DNA of 36,135 bases from Candidatus Hebobacterum abditum (GTDB lineage: Bacteria; Armatimonadota; Hebobacteria; Hebobacterales; Hebobacteraceae): positions 1 to 36,135 of the forward strand of contig JALGXW010000037.1 of the NCBI GenBank assembly GCA_029821875.1. The letters are read 5' to 3'. A program made the translations under genes and the position numbers. Shown here one piece after another: positions 26,871-33,943 of this stretch. Position 1 is the first letter of the stretch, and the number at the start of each line of letters is the position of its first letter. The notes under the pieces are model-generated. The model searched no databases. It saw only the letters and a program-made list of their open reading frames with translations, and was not told the DNA's origin.

Positions 26871-27359
26871 ATGCCTCGGAGGCGCAAGAAGGTCAGAGGC
26901 GACGATAAGTCGGGCGACAAGCCGCGTTCTTCGCGCGATCTGCTGCGAGACGCCCTCTCCGAGATCAGCGAAGGCAAGCAGGAGGTCGACCGGCGCTACG
27001 GCTCGAAGCAACGGCACGTGGACGACTACCGGGAGCAGGTGATCGACGGCGCCGACGGCGGGCCGGTCTCGGAAGCGCTCATGCGGCTCACCGAGGAGAC
27101 CCACGGCAAGCGAGACCGCCTGCTGCCCGAACAGAGGCCGCGGGTGAGGCTGTCCGGCGAGGCCCTGAGCCGCGACGAGGCCCGGCAAGCGGCTGAGGAG
27201 GCAGCGGAGGGCTTCCGAGAGGACCTCAAGAAGCGCGGCGCCCGAGAGCGCACCCACTACTATCCCGCCACCGAACGTCAGCAGGCCGGGGAAGTAGACC
27301 GAACCTACCGCGTCCCACCCCCAAAGGGCAAGAAGCGAGATGATAAGCGGGGCCGCTGA
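26871..27359 (+). CDS. highly charged protein of unknown function
   Basis: A 162-residue protein rich in Lys, Arg, Glu and Asp, with basic ends (MPRRRKKVRGDD; KGKKRDDKRGR) and an acidic, helical middle (about 20-135). Probably partly disordered; no domain recognised. The ATG at 26871 follows GGGGG 7 bases upstream. It ends inside a GC-rich hairpin that overlaps its stop codon. A 229-residue frame on the other strand covers the same bases (26841-27530) but has no ribosome site. It lies just before the c-di-GMP riboswitch and is separated from it by terminator-like hairpins, so it is likely a separate unit. Confidence 0.55.
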   Translation: MPRRRKKVRGDDKSGDKPRSSRDLLRDALSEISEGKQEVDRRYGSKQRHVDDYREQVIDGADGGPVSEALMRLTEETHGKRDRLLPEQRPRVRLSGEALSRDEARQAAEEAAEGFREDLKKRGARERTHYYPATERQQAGEVDRTYRVPPPKGKKRDDKRGR

Positions 27360-27368
27360 GGGCCCCGC
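27347..27368 (+). terminator. GC-rich hairpin at the end of the charged-protein gene
   Basis: GCGGGGCC pairs with GGCCCCGC around a 6-base loop that contains the TGA stop. A pyrimidine-rich stretch follows (CCCTCCTTTCCC) rather than a pure T run, so it may act as a weak terminator. Confidence 0.45.
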
Positions 27369-27401
27369 GCACCCCTCCTTTCCCGCCTGAGGGCGCTTTG
27401 G

Positions 27402-27426
27402 CGTCCGAACTGGACGTCTTTTCTTC
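27402..27426 (+). terminator. small hairpin with T-rich tail
   Basis: CGTCC and GGACG pair around GAACT and are followed by TCTTTTCTTCT. A short intrinsic terminator that would isolate the riboswitch leader from upstream transcription. Confidence 0.5.
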
Positions 27427-27532
27427 TGGCTCATCTCCAGATCGACGTCAGAATGTGGAAAATCCCATTCAGAAGCGACCGAGGATCGCCGACGCTGGCG
27501 CTCCTGGGTCGTTGTTCTTTGGAAAGGCAAGA

Positions 27533-27622
27533 TGTCCCGATAATGGCAAACCCGTCGAAAGACGGGGACGCAAAGCCATGGGTCTAAGGCTCTCCGTAGC
27601 TAAGACTGCCAGGCTGCCGAAG
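27533..27622 (+). ncRNA. cyclic-di-GMP-I (GEMM-I) riboswitch aptamer
   Basis: The conserved core is read directly: GGCAAACC, a stem CCCGTC/GACGGG capped by a GAAA tetraloop (GNRA, which docks in the family), then GGGACGCAAAGCC, GGGTCTAA, and a closing TGCCG. These are the highly conserved bases of the class I c-di-GMP riboswitch. The third helix (GGTCT with AGACT, and GCT with AGC) is formed by 27581-27610. Ligand binding and sign of control are inferred from the family. Confidence 0.93.
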
Positions 27623-27748
27623 GAGATCTGGTTGAATCTCCCCCCCTTGACAGGGGGTGGCGGCCCGGAGAGCCGATCGACCTGGTCTTCTTTCTGCTGT
27701 GTTCGCAAGGAACAAGACCCGTTTCGAGAGGCCGTGAGGCTCTCCGGG
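27588..27748 (+). promoter_or_regulatory. expression platform: mutually exclusive antiterminator pairing
   Basis: Segment 27664-27674 (CCCGGAGAGCC) can pair over 11 perfect bases with 27738-27748, the 3' inner arm of the terminator. Its 9 bases 27666-27674 (CGGAGAGCC) can instead pair perfectly with 27588-27596 (GGCTCTCCG) inside the aptamer's third helix. The two pairings exclude each other. If c-di-GMP stabilises the aptamer helix, the segment is freed to break the terminator, giving transcription on; without ligand the segment is held by the aptamer and the terminator forms. The pairings are seen; the direction is inference. Confidence 0.7.
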
Positions 27749-27764
27749 ACGGGTCTTTCTCGTT
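27714..27764 (+). terminator. intrinsic terminator of the riboswitch leader
   Basis: AAGACCCGT (27714-27722) pairs with ACGGGTCTT (27749-27757); an inner stem GAGAG-CC/GG-CTCTC sits inside a GTGA loop. A T-rich tail (TTTCTCGTTT) follows. It lies between the aptamer and the first pilin-like gene, so read-through is needed for that gene to be made. Confidence 0.85.
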
Positions 27765-27830
27765 TGGGCATGTTAGGTGAGCCGTCCGACGATGGGACAA
27801 GTACAGTCAAAACTGGGAGCAGGTGGCTCG

Positions 27831-28343
27831 ATGAGGACACGGCGGAGAGCAGCACGCAGCCGTGGGCACGGGCGCGCGACAGCCGCGATGCGCGCTCTGC
27901 TTCTGGCAGCGGGCGCGTCAGTCATTCTCCTTTCGCCGCCGGCCAGCGCTGATTCGGCCAGGCTGACGCTCGACGTCGCCGCGCTCTCCTTCCCGTCTGC
28001 AGATCCGGACGTTGTCCCACAGGTCAGCGCGCTCGAGAATCCTGTGACCGTGGAGGTCACGATCCGGGCCGGGAACCCGTCGATCGCCGATCTGACGGTG
28101 GTCTCTTCGGGGGACCTGCAGTCGGGAGCCGATGTCATCCCGATAGACCGCGTGAGTTGGACGGCGAACGGCGACGGCTTCACGTCGGGCGTGCTGAGCA
28201 AGAACGGCCCACAGCCCGTCGGGCAGTGGTTCGGGAAGAGAATCGATGCGGTTGGCACTCTTTGGTTTCAACTGGAGAACTCGTGGGACTACGCCGCGGG
28301 TTTCTATAGCCAGACCGTTGTCTATACGTTGACGTCGTACTGA
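27831..28343 (+). CDS. pilin-like secreted subunit 1 of the c-di-GMP-controlled locus
   Basis: A 170-residue exported beta-sandwich protein. A long basic leader (about 17 residues, RTRRRAARSRGHGR) precedes a hydrophobic core (about 21-35) and a cleavage site after PPASA40. The mature part, about 130 residues, has alternating beta strands and ends YSQTVVYTLTSY, much like the C-terminal strand of spore-coat-U/Csu-type pilins. No cysteine, unlike type 1 pilins. It is a paralogue of the next gene: both share ADPDVV, GDLxSGxD and SWDY..G.YSQTVVYTLT. ATG 27831 follows AGGTGG; GTG 27777 upstream is inferior. It is the first gene after the riboswitch terminator. Confidence 0.75.
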   Translation: MRTRRRAARSRGHGRATAAMRALLLAAGASVILLSPPASADSARLTLDVAALSFPSADPDVVPQVSALENPVTVEVTIRAGNPSIADLTVVSSGDLQSGADVIPIDRVSWTANGDGFTSGVLSKNGPQPVGQWFGKRIDAVGTLWFQLENSWDYAAGFYSQTVVYTLTSY

Positions 28344-28380
28344 GTCAGATCAAACGATCTCTCATAGGGGAGACTGAACA

Positions 28381-28887
28381 ATGAGAAGCTTGATAGGTGT
28401 GCTGATAGTTGCGGTCGCCTTGGCTGCACTCGTATGCGCGGGGCACCCCGCGTGGGCGGCGACCGATCAACAGACGTTGACGATCAACGCCACCGTGTCG
28501 GCGAAGGCGAAGCTGACGCTTGGCGTGGCGGCCATCAACTTCGGGGACGCCGATCCGGATGTCGTGGCGTCGATAGCGGCCGGCGAGAACCCAGTTTCCG
28601 TGACGGTGAAGGCGCAGACTGCCGCTGCCTCCGCGGTGACGCTGACCGTGCAGGCCAACGGCGATCTCGATTCCGGCACTGACACGATCGGCATCACAAA
28701 CGTCACATGGACCGCGACAGGAGCCGGCTTCGTGGGCGGCACGATGGATACCGTGGCCCAGTCGGCTGGTTCCTGGACCGGCCCCGGCCGGAGAGATGGC
28801 ACGTTTTCCTACTGGCTGGCCAATAGCTGGGACTACCCGCCAGGGAGTTACTCGCAGACGGTCGTCTACACGCTGACCGCACCGTAG
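28381..28887 (+). CDS. pilin-like secreted subunit 2
   Basis: A 168-residue secreted protein with a standard signal peptide (about 1-26, cleavage after HPAWA). The mature protein of about 142 residues begins TDQQTLTINATVSAKAKLTL, is rich in Thr, Ala and Val, and ends YSQTVVYTLTAP, a strand that matches the end of subunit 1. Free N-terminal residues before the domain could serve as the donor strand used in chaperone-usher fibres; the sequence allows this but does not show it. Start follows GGGGAG, 37 bases after subunit 1. It is followed by two stem-loops before the chaperone gene. Confidence 0.75.
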   Translation: MRSLIGVLIVAVALAALVCAGHPAWAATDQQTLTINATVSAKAKLTLGVAAINFGDADPDVVASIAAGENPVSVTVKAQTAAASAVTLTVQANGDLDSGTDTIGITNVTWTATGAGFVGGTMDTVAQSAGSWTGPGRRDGTFSYWLANSWDYPPGSYSQTVVYTLTAP

Positions 28888-28910
28888 CCACCCCCGTGGC
28901 TGACGTCCTA

Positions 28911-28950
28911 TGTGCCGGGGGCGGAGCGAGGTAGCACCGCCTCCGGCACA
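28911..28950 (+). repeat. long stem-loop between pilin and assembly genes
   Basis: TGTGCCGG pairs with CCGGCACA and GGCGG with CCGCC, a stem of about 14 base pairs (one G-T) with a 12-base loop and no T-tract. A smaller hairpin (AGCCAC/GTGGCT, 28886-28901) overlaps the stop of subunit 2. Such structures often stabilise an upstream mRNA or damp downstream expression, which would give more subunits than assembly proteins. Confidence 0.6.
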
Positions 28951-28997
28951 AGGGCGGCTGAGTCCCCAGCGGATGGGGGATCAGGAGGCTCGAGAGA

Positions 28998-29837
28998 ATG
29001 TTCAGAGTCATGACTGGTTACATAGCGAGTGGTCTCGTGTTGGGCGCCATGCTCGTCCTGTCCGGCGGCACGGCGGCTGCAGGAGTGTGCTCCTTCGAGG
29101 TGTCTCCTCTGACTGTGGAGATACAGATCGAGCCCGGCCGTGCCCACACGGGCACCATCGACGTTACGAACACCGGCGAAGAGGCCGAGCACATCCATGT
29201 CTACTCCCAGGACTGGACCCTGAAGCCAGATGGCGTGGTGGTGTTTCTTCCTGCCGGCAAGACCCTGGGATCGGCCAGCACCTGGGTGCAGCTCATGCCC
29301 AGCGAACTCGACCTCGAGCCGGGTCAGACACAGCGGGTGCGGTACACGATCCGCGTTCCGACCCAGGCCTCTGGCGAGGCGCGTACTGCAGTGATATTCG
29401 AGGCCGAGCCAAGGGAGCTGTCGATGCCCGGAGGCCCATCCCGCCTGGTCCCGCGGATCGGCACGATCGTATACGTCCAGTGCGGGCCGGAGGATCCTGC
29501 GCGGGTACGCGCGGTCCGGTTCGATGTTGACCGGAGCGGGGGCACACTGGACGTCGAGAACCTTGGAACCTCCCATCTCCGCTTCAAGGGATACCTGGAG
29601 GTCAGGGATCAGCGAGGTGCGCTCGTGCGGCGCCATGACCTGAATCCATTCGTCGTTCTGCCTGCCCCCTTCAACCGCCACAGTAGGCGACTCGGCCCAG
29701 AGATCCTGTCTGGATTGCCCGCCGGGCGCTATCAGATCACGGCCATCCTCGACCATGGCGGAGATGCTCTGCTCGGGGCCCGGATTGAGACCGAACTCGG
29801 GCCGGAGCCGCCGATTCAGGTGGCCTGTGAGCCATGA
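28998..29837 (+). CDS. PapD-like periplasmic chaperone
   Basis: A 279-residue exported protein, signal peptide about 1-28 (ends GTAAAG), then two beta-sandwich domains. The first resembles the pilus chaperone N-domain: FEVSPLTVEIQIEPG, a GTIDVTNTGEEAEHIHV edge strand, and the pattern VQLMPSELDLEPGQTQRVRYTIRVP before GEARTAVIFEAEP. The second domain (about 165-279) is a diverged C-domain (LDVENLGTSHLRFKGYLEV). Canonical Arg/Lys anchor residues cannot be placed with certainty. AGGAGG lies 9 bases before the ATG, and ATGA joins it to the usher-like gene. By position it should chaperone the two upstream subunits. Confidence 0.75.
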   Translation: MFRVMTGYIASGLVLGAMLVLSGGTAAAGVCSFEVSPLTVEIQIEPGRAHTGTIDVTNTGEEAEHIHVYSQDWTLKPDGVVVFLPAGKTLGSASTWVQLMPSELDLEPGQTQRVRYTIRVPTQASGEARTAVIFEAEPRELSMPGGPSRLVPRIGTIVYVQCGPEDPARVRAVRFDVDRSGGTLDVENLGTSHLRFKGYLEVRDQRGALVRRHDLNPFVVLPAPFNRHSRRLGPEILSGLPAGRYQITAILDHGGDALLGARIETELGPEPPIQVACEP

Positions 29838-32059
29838 TGTCTCGGGCCGCAGGCACAGCTCTCGGGGTGCTGTTTCTCGCCTGCGTCGGACTGCCTGCAC
29901 TATCCCATGAGGCGATCCCGGAGCGACGGCCGGCCCAGGAGCAAGCATTCAAGCTGCCGGAGCCGCGCGACCTCGGCGACGGCCCGAGATTCCCACTTTC
30001 TGAGCTGGGGGCCCGGCTCGGCATCATCGTCACCGTTGTCGACGAGAACGTCCACATCATCCGCCGCGACGGGAGCGAACTCAGGCTGAAGGCGTCCACA
30101 CCCGGCGAGAGGCCCCTGGAACTGGGGAAGGCAGAGGTCCTGGTCAGCAGTGCCGACGTCTGGGCTCGCGCTAAGGATGTGCCGCGACTGCTAGGACTGC
30201 CGGGAACACTGGATGCTGACGCACGAGAGATGACGGTGAGCCTGCTGCAGGACGAGGCGCAGCCGGTGGAAACCTTCCTGGTGGCGAAGCCGGTGGTCCT
30301 TTCAGCTCCTCGGAGGCGCGGGCAGACCGCGCGAGCAAGACGGCCGCGCCCCGACAGCCGCTCGGGCGGGGACAGCTCCGGCCTAGTTACCGAGGTGATG
30401 ACCGGCGAGACAAGCCTCGGCGTTTCGCAGTTGTCCCTCCTCAACAGCCCGGGCATGACCGGCGTCTACCAGCAGGTAACCGGGCCCGCCTCCTCGGATG
30501 CCCGCCGCACCAGTCGGGACCTCGACCCGGAGTCACCGCTCCGGCACACGGTGGCCCAGTTCTCAATGGAGGTGCACGAAGAGGACCGAGTCTACGCCGC
30601 GGGAGACGTGTTCGATCCCCTCTGCGGGACGGCCACCGGCTTCGAGATGCGCACCGCGGTGAACGAGGATGCCTGGGTTGGCGCCGCGGTCCTTGTGCCC
30701 AATGATTCCGTGCGAGAAGATGTGGAAGGTCAGGTCTCCCTGCGAGCCGCGGCCCCAGTCGGGCCGCACGTGAGCACAGATCTGGCGGTCTCGCTGGATG
30801 GTTCGTACAGCCTCTCAGGTCAGTGGCGGCGAGGCAGCACCGCGCTTCGCTCCTCCATCCTCGACCGCGCTGACCTCTTTCGGCGCGACCTCTCAGTCGA
30901 GCATCAGATCGCCCGATCGGTCAGAGGGTATGCCCGCTCCTCCGAACTGCAAGGCCTGTACGGGGCGCGTGCCGATCTCCTGGGTGCGGAATGGCGACTC
31001 GGGAAGGCGCGTCTGGCGCTCGAGCGGACGCGGGGGATCTCTGGCGACGACCTCTGGGGCACCGACGCCGTCTCCATGTCTCTCCTCCGGGGCCGCTCCG
31101 CCAGCACCGTTAGGTACCTCGTGCCGCGCAACGGGGACGGCAGATCCGGGCTCGAATGGTTCGTCAGCCGATTTCATCCCTCTGGCAGGCAGGTCTTCTT
31201 CAGCTCCTCGGCCCCAAGCACTGGATCGGCCTCGACCGACCGCACCTATCGCGTCGGGACATCATGGCCAGTTGGGCAGGGCCTGCGGCTGCGCGCCGCT
31301 CTGGGATGGGACAGCGAGGAGCTGCGCCCGGAGGCTAAGATGGAGTGGCGTCCCGCGCGGGACAAGGTCATCACACTCCAGTATGGGCCGTTCGACATGG
31401 ACGCATCGGGCGGCGCCCTCGACACCGCCATCGTGCTCCAGGCCAGCATGGCCTTCGGCGGCACGGCCCGCGGGCCGCGGGGCAGCGGTCGCGTAGTGGG
31501 TCAGGTGAGAGATGACAGCGGTCAAGGAGTCGGGGACGTGGCCGTCGTGCTCGGAGAAGTGGCCGAGACCTTCACGCGACCCGATGGGACCTTTGAGTTC
31601 CGCCGCGTCAAGCCCGGCCGCCAGGTCGTCAAGATCGACGGCAACAGGCTCCACGCCGACCTCGGCGGCCAGTTGCGACCCCGCGTCGTGTTCGTGAGCG
31701 AGAACGGGAGCGAGCGCGCCGACTTCGTCGTGACTCGGCTCTGTCGCATATCGGGCGGCGTCTATGTCCGATCGGCCGATGACGCACTGGGCGAGCCATT
31801 GCCGGATGCCGTCGTGCAGCTCAGCGACGGCCGCCTCGCGAGAACGAACAGCCAGGGGCGCTACAGCTTCGTCGGCCTTGACGCGGACCGCTACACCGTT
31901 TCGCTCGCCTCCAGCATGGATGTCTCGACCCTGCGCCCGCTGGCGCCAACATCCTGGTCGTTCCGACTCCAGCCGGGCGACGAGGCAGACGGCGCCGACT
32001 TCACGTTCGAGCGCAGAGAGCGGCCGGTCATCTTTGGCGTGCTGACGAGCGGGGAGTGA
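29834..32059 (+). CDS. usher-like outer-membrane protein with terminal carboxypeptidase-regulatory-like domains
   Basis: A 741-residue exported protein. After a signal peptide (about 1-24, ends PALSH), residues about 45-140 form a small beta module like the copper amine oxidase N domain (FPLSELGARLGIIVTVVDENVHIIRRDG). A basic linker (about 158-178) leads to about 340 residues (215-553) of alternating amphipathic strands such as RTYRVGTSWPVGQGLRLRAALG, as expected of an outer-membrane barrel. Two carboxypeptidase regulatory-like domains follow (about 554-600 and 640-693). Classical ushers are larger, have a plug and use other N/C domains; here similarity is architectural only. It overlaps the chaperone gene by ATGA, ending the locus. 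Confidence 0.65.
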   Translation: MMSRAAGTALGVLFLACVGLPALSHEAIPERRPAQEQAFKLPEPRDLGDGPRFPLSELGARLGIIVTVVDENVHIIRRDGSELRLKASTPGERPLELGKAEVLVSSADVWARAKDVPRLLGLPGTLDADAREMTVSLLQDEAQPVETFLVAKPVVLSAPRRRGQTARARRPRPDSRSGGDSSGLVTEVMTGETSLGVSQLSLLNSPGMTGVYQQVTGPASSDARRTSRDLDPESPLRHTVAQFSMEVHEEDRVYAAGDVFDPLCGTATGFEMRTAVNEDAWVGAAVLVPNDSVREDVEGQVSLRAAAPVGPHVSTDLAVSLDGSYSLSGQWRRGSTALRSSILDRADLFRRDLSVEHQIARSVRGYARSSELQGLYGARADLLGAEWRLGKARLALERTRGISGDDLWGTDAVSMSLLRGRSASTVRYLVPRNGDGRSGLEWFVSRFHPSGRQVFFSSSAPSTGSASTDRTYRVGTSWPVGQGLRLRAALGWDSEELRPEAKMEWRPARDKVITLQYGPFDMDASGGALDTAIVLQASMAFGGTARGPRGSGRVVGQVRDDSGQGVGDVAVVLGEVAETFTRPDGTFEFRRVKPGRQVVKIDGNRLHADLGGQLRPRVVFVSENGSERADFVVTRLCRISGGVYVRSADDALGEPLPDAVVQLSDGRLARTNSQGRYSFVGLDADRYTVSLASSMDVSTLRPLAPTSWSFRLQPGDEADGADFTFERRERPVIFGVLTSGE

Positions 32060-32171
32060 CTCCGCATCAGCCTCCGGCGCCTGACCGCAGCGATGTCGCC
32101 GGCGTCCTGCTGAACCCAATCGTGGGCATCCTTCCTGATTAGGCCGTCCGGTGTGTGACCGCAATCGCGAC

Positions 32172-33494
32172 TCAAGGGAGAGTCTGATCCGAGGGAGGCG
32201 AGCCGCTCCGGCGCAGATCCAGGCACACGAGGGCCAGGACCGCATAGAAGAGCACGGTCGCCCAGAACAGGTTCCCGAGCGCGCGGGCGTAGTGGCTCAC
32301 CAGTAGGATCGTCGCGAGCACCAGCCCCCACAGCGCGACCCGAAGCGCGAGCAGCGAACGGGCCCCCAGCGTCTCCCTGTCGGACAGCAGACGTAGCCCC
32401 AGCATCACCGGCAGCAGGAGCATCACGAAGAAGTAGGTCCACGAGAGAGGCGAGAGGAGCAGGAGCAGAGTAGTCACCAGCCCGTACTCGGCCGCGAGCC
32501 CGAGCGCCTCCTGCGGCCGCCGCCGTCCCACGCTCAGAACGAAGCCCGCGCACAAGGCGAGAGCAAGGGCTCCGGCAATGAGAATCGCTTGCGCCGGCGC
32601 GAGCTTGACAACGTTGACGTAGATGGGTGGCCGTTCTCGCGCCATCACCTGCGCATCGACCCGCGTGAGGTATCGACGCGCCACCGCAGGCAGTGACTGA
32701 TTGCCGAAGTCGAGGGAGTGCTGTCCCCAATCGCCCGCCTCTCCCCTGGATACAAAGGGGGCCGCCACCCGCTCCGCCCAGCTGCTCACCTCCTCGAGGT
32801 TGCGGCCGAACCCGCGGACCGGCGCCGGGAGGAGCAGGAGGAAGAAGGCGCAGCACAGCAGGCCGCTGGCGAGGATTCGCCCCCGAAGCCGGAACGCGAA
32901 GTAGAGCACCAGAGCCATGGGGAAGGTCTTGATCGCCATCGCTGCCCCCAGCGGTATCCCCGCCCGCCATTGCCGTCCCTGCTGATCCCACAGGAAGGAC
33001 ACGTACACCAGGGCCATGATGAGGATGTTCGTCTGACCCAGGAACAGATTGTCGATTGCGAAGGCAGCCACGAGCAGCGAAGGCAACCAGTAGTCTCGAG
33101 GAGACACTTGGCCTCCGGAGGGGAAGACGAGGGCCCGCGCGAGCCACGCCGAGGCACCGAACAGAGCGACGTTCAGCAAGTACCAGATGAAGAAGAAGGG
33201 GGCGAAGCCCAGCGCCGTCAGCGGCGCTACGAGCACGGCGAAGGTGGGGGGATATCGGTAGTGGGGGAGCCCTGCAAGGGTGTCGCCGGTGAGGACGCGG
33301 CGGCCTGCGTCGTACCACACCTCCGCATCCTTGTAGTCGCCGTGCAGGAACTTGCCGACCATGATGGCGGAGACAAGCGCGAAGAGCAGGCCAGCGACTA
33401 CCCAGGCCGGGTGCAGAGGGTACTTCCGTCCCACAGCTGCCTCTGAGGGTCCGCCGGCCGCGCGGCTCTCAGCTTTGCCTCGCCTGTTGCCCAT
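32172..33494 (-). CDS. GT87-family (DUF2029) polyprenyl-sugar-dependent mannosyltransferase-like protein
   Basis: A 440-residue integral membrane protein with about ten helices (GT-C fold). The catalytic-type loop between the first helices contains DYKDAEVWYDAG, and YRYPPTFAVLVAPL, NLFLGQTNILIMAL and AIKTFPMAL are typical of the DUF2029/GT87 family, known from alpha-mannosyltransferases that use polyprenyl-phosphate-mannose. The acidic residues in the D-x-x-D-like stretch (KDAEVWYDA) fit a GT-C catalytic site. Starts at ATG 33494 without clear ribosome site. It converges on the pilus locus (112 bases apart); surface glycan or glycoprotein synthesis is plausible but not shown. Confidence 0.82.
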   Translation of the reverse strand: MGNRRGKAESRAAGGPSEAAVGRKYPLHPAWVVAGLLFALVSAIMVGKFLHGDYKDAEVWYDAGRRVLTGDTLAGLPHYRYPPTFAVLVAPLTALGFAPFFFIWYLLNVALFGASAWLARALVFPSGGQVSPRDYWLPSLLVAAFAIDNLFLGQTNILIMALVYVSFLWDQQGRQWRAGIPLGAAMAIKTFPMALVLYFAFRLRGRILASGLLCCAFFLLLLPAPVRGFGRNLEEVSSWAERVAAPFVSRGEAGDWGQHSLDFGNQSLPAVARRYLTRVDAQVMARERPPIYVNVVKLAPAQAILIAGALALALCAGFVLSVGRRRPQEALGLAAEYGLVTTLLLLLSPLSWTYFFVMLLLPVMLGLRLLSDRETLGARSLLALRVALWGLVLATILLVSHYARALGNLFWATVLFYAVLALVCLDLRRSGSPPSDQTLP

Positions 33495-33589
33495 GTACCA
33501 TGGTCTTCTGCCCGGAGGCGACCTCGGCCTCCCCGTGGAGGTTGCCTCCAGCAGTGGGCGAACTAGTGTGCAGCCATCGGAGGCCTGGG

Positions 33590-33913
33590 ATGAAGATCGT
33601 CGGCCGCGGGGAGATATGGATTCACACGCACTTCGTCACCGATTGCACCTATCTCCCGGATCATCTTGCGCGGGAGATTCGCCGCAAGGCAGATCGGCTG
33701 CTCGAGAAGCTGCGGATCGTCTTCGGCATCCACTTCGGTGAGCAGTACGACGGTGGCTTGAGGATCGTCCTGGAGTGCATCCCGCTGCCGGAGACGATGG
33801 AGAAGATCGAATCCGGGCTGGCGGAGATCATCGAGCCCATCCCGGCGCGGCCCCGGAAGACGAAGGTCAGAATCGAGCCGCCAGCGCGACGCGTGAAGGC
33901 GGCCGCACGCTGA
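33590..33913 (+). CDS. small protein of unknown function
   Basis: A 107-residue protein, not recognised. It starts MKIVGRGEIWIHTHFVTDCTYL and has a helix rich in Arg and Lys (about 26-42), two beta-like segments (GLRIVLECIPLP) and a basic, Pro-rich C-terminus (PARPRKTKVRIEPPARR). GGAGG lies 6 bases before the ATG; the longer frame to 33500 lacks a ribosome site. It is divergent from the GT87 gene and followed 30 bases later by the oxidoreductase. Confidence 0.6.
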   Translation: MKIVGRGEIWIHTHFVTDCTYLPDHLAREIRRKADRLLEKLRIVFGIHFGEQYDGGLRIVLECIPLPETMEKIESGLAEIIEPIPARPRKTKVRIEPPARRVKAAAR

Positions 33914-33943
33914 CCCGCAAGAGCAGAGAGGACTGGTTCGACT

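Noticed and set aside
26841-27530. 229-residue minus-strand frame
   Set aside because: It covers the charged plus-strand gene and two hairpins, has no ribosome site, and its Leu/Val-rich composition is what the complement of a charged gene gives.
27539-27544. GATAAT as -10 box of the riboswitch promoter
   Set aside because: Transcription from there would start inside the aptamer and lose its first helix; the true promoter must lie further upstream and I could not identify it.
27647-27675. TTGACA at 27647-27652 as a promoter -35 box
   Set aside because: Seventeen bases downstream the sequence is GAGCCG, not a -10 box. It is the loop of a CCCCC/GGGGG hairpin in the riboswitch leader.
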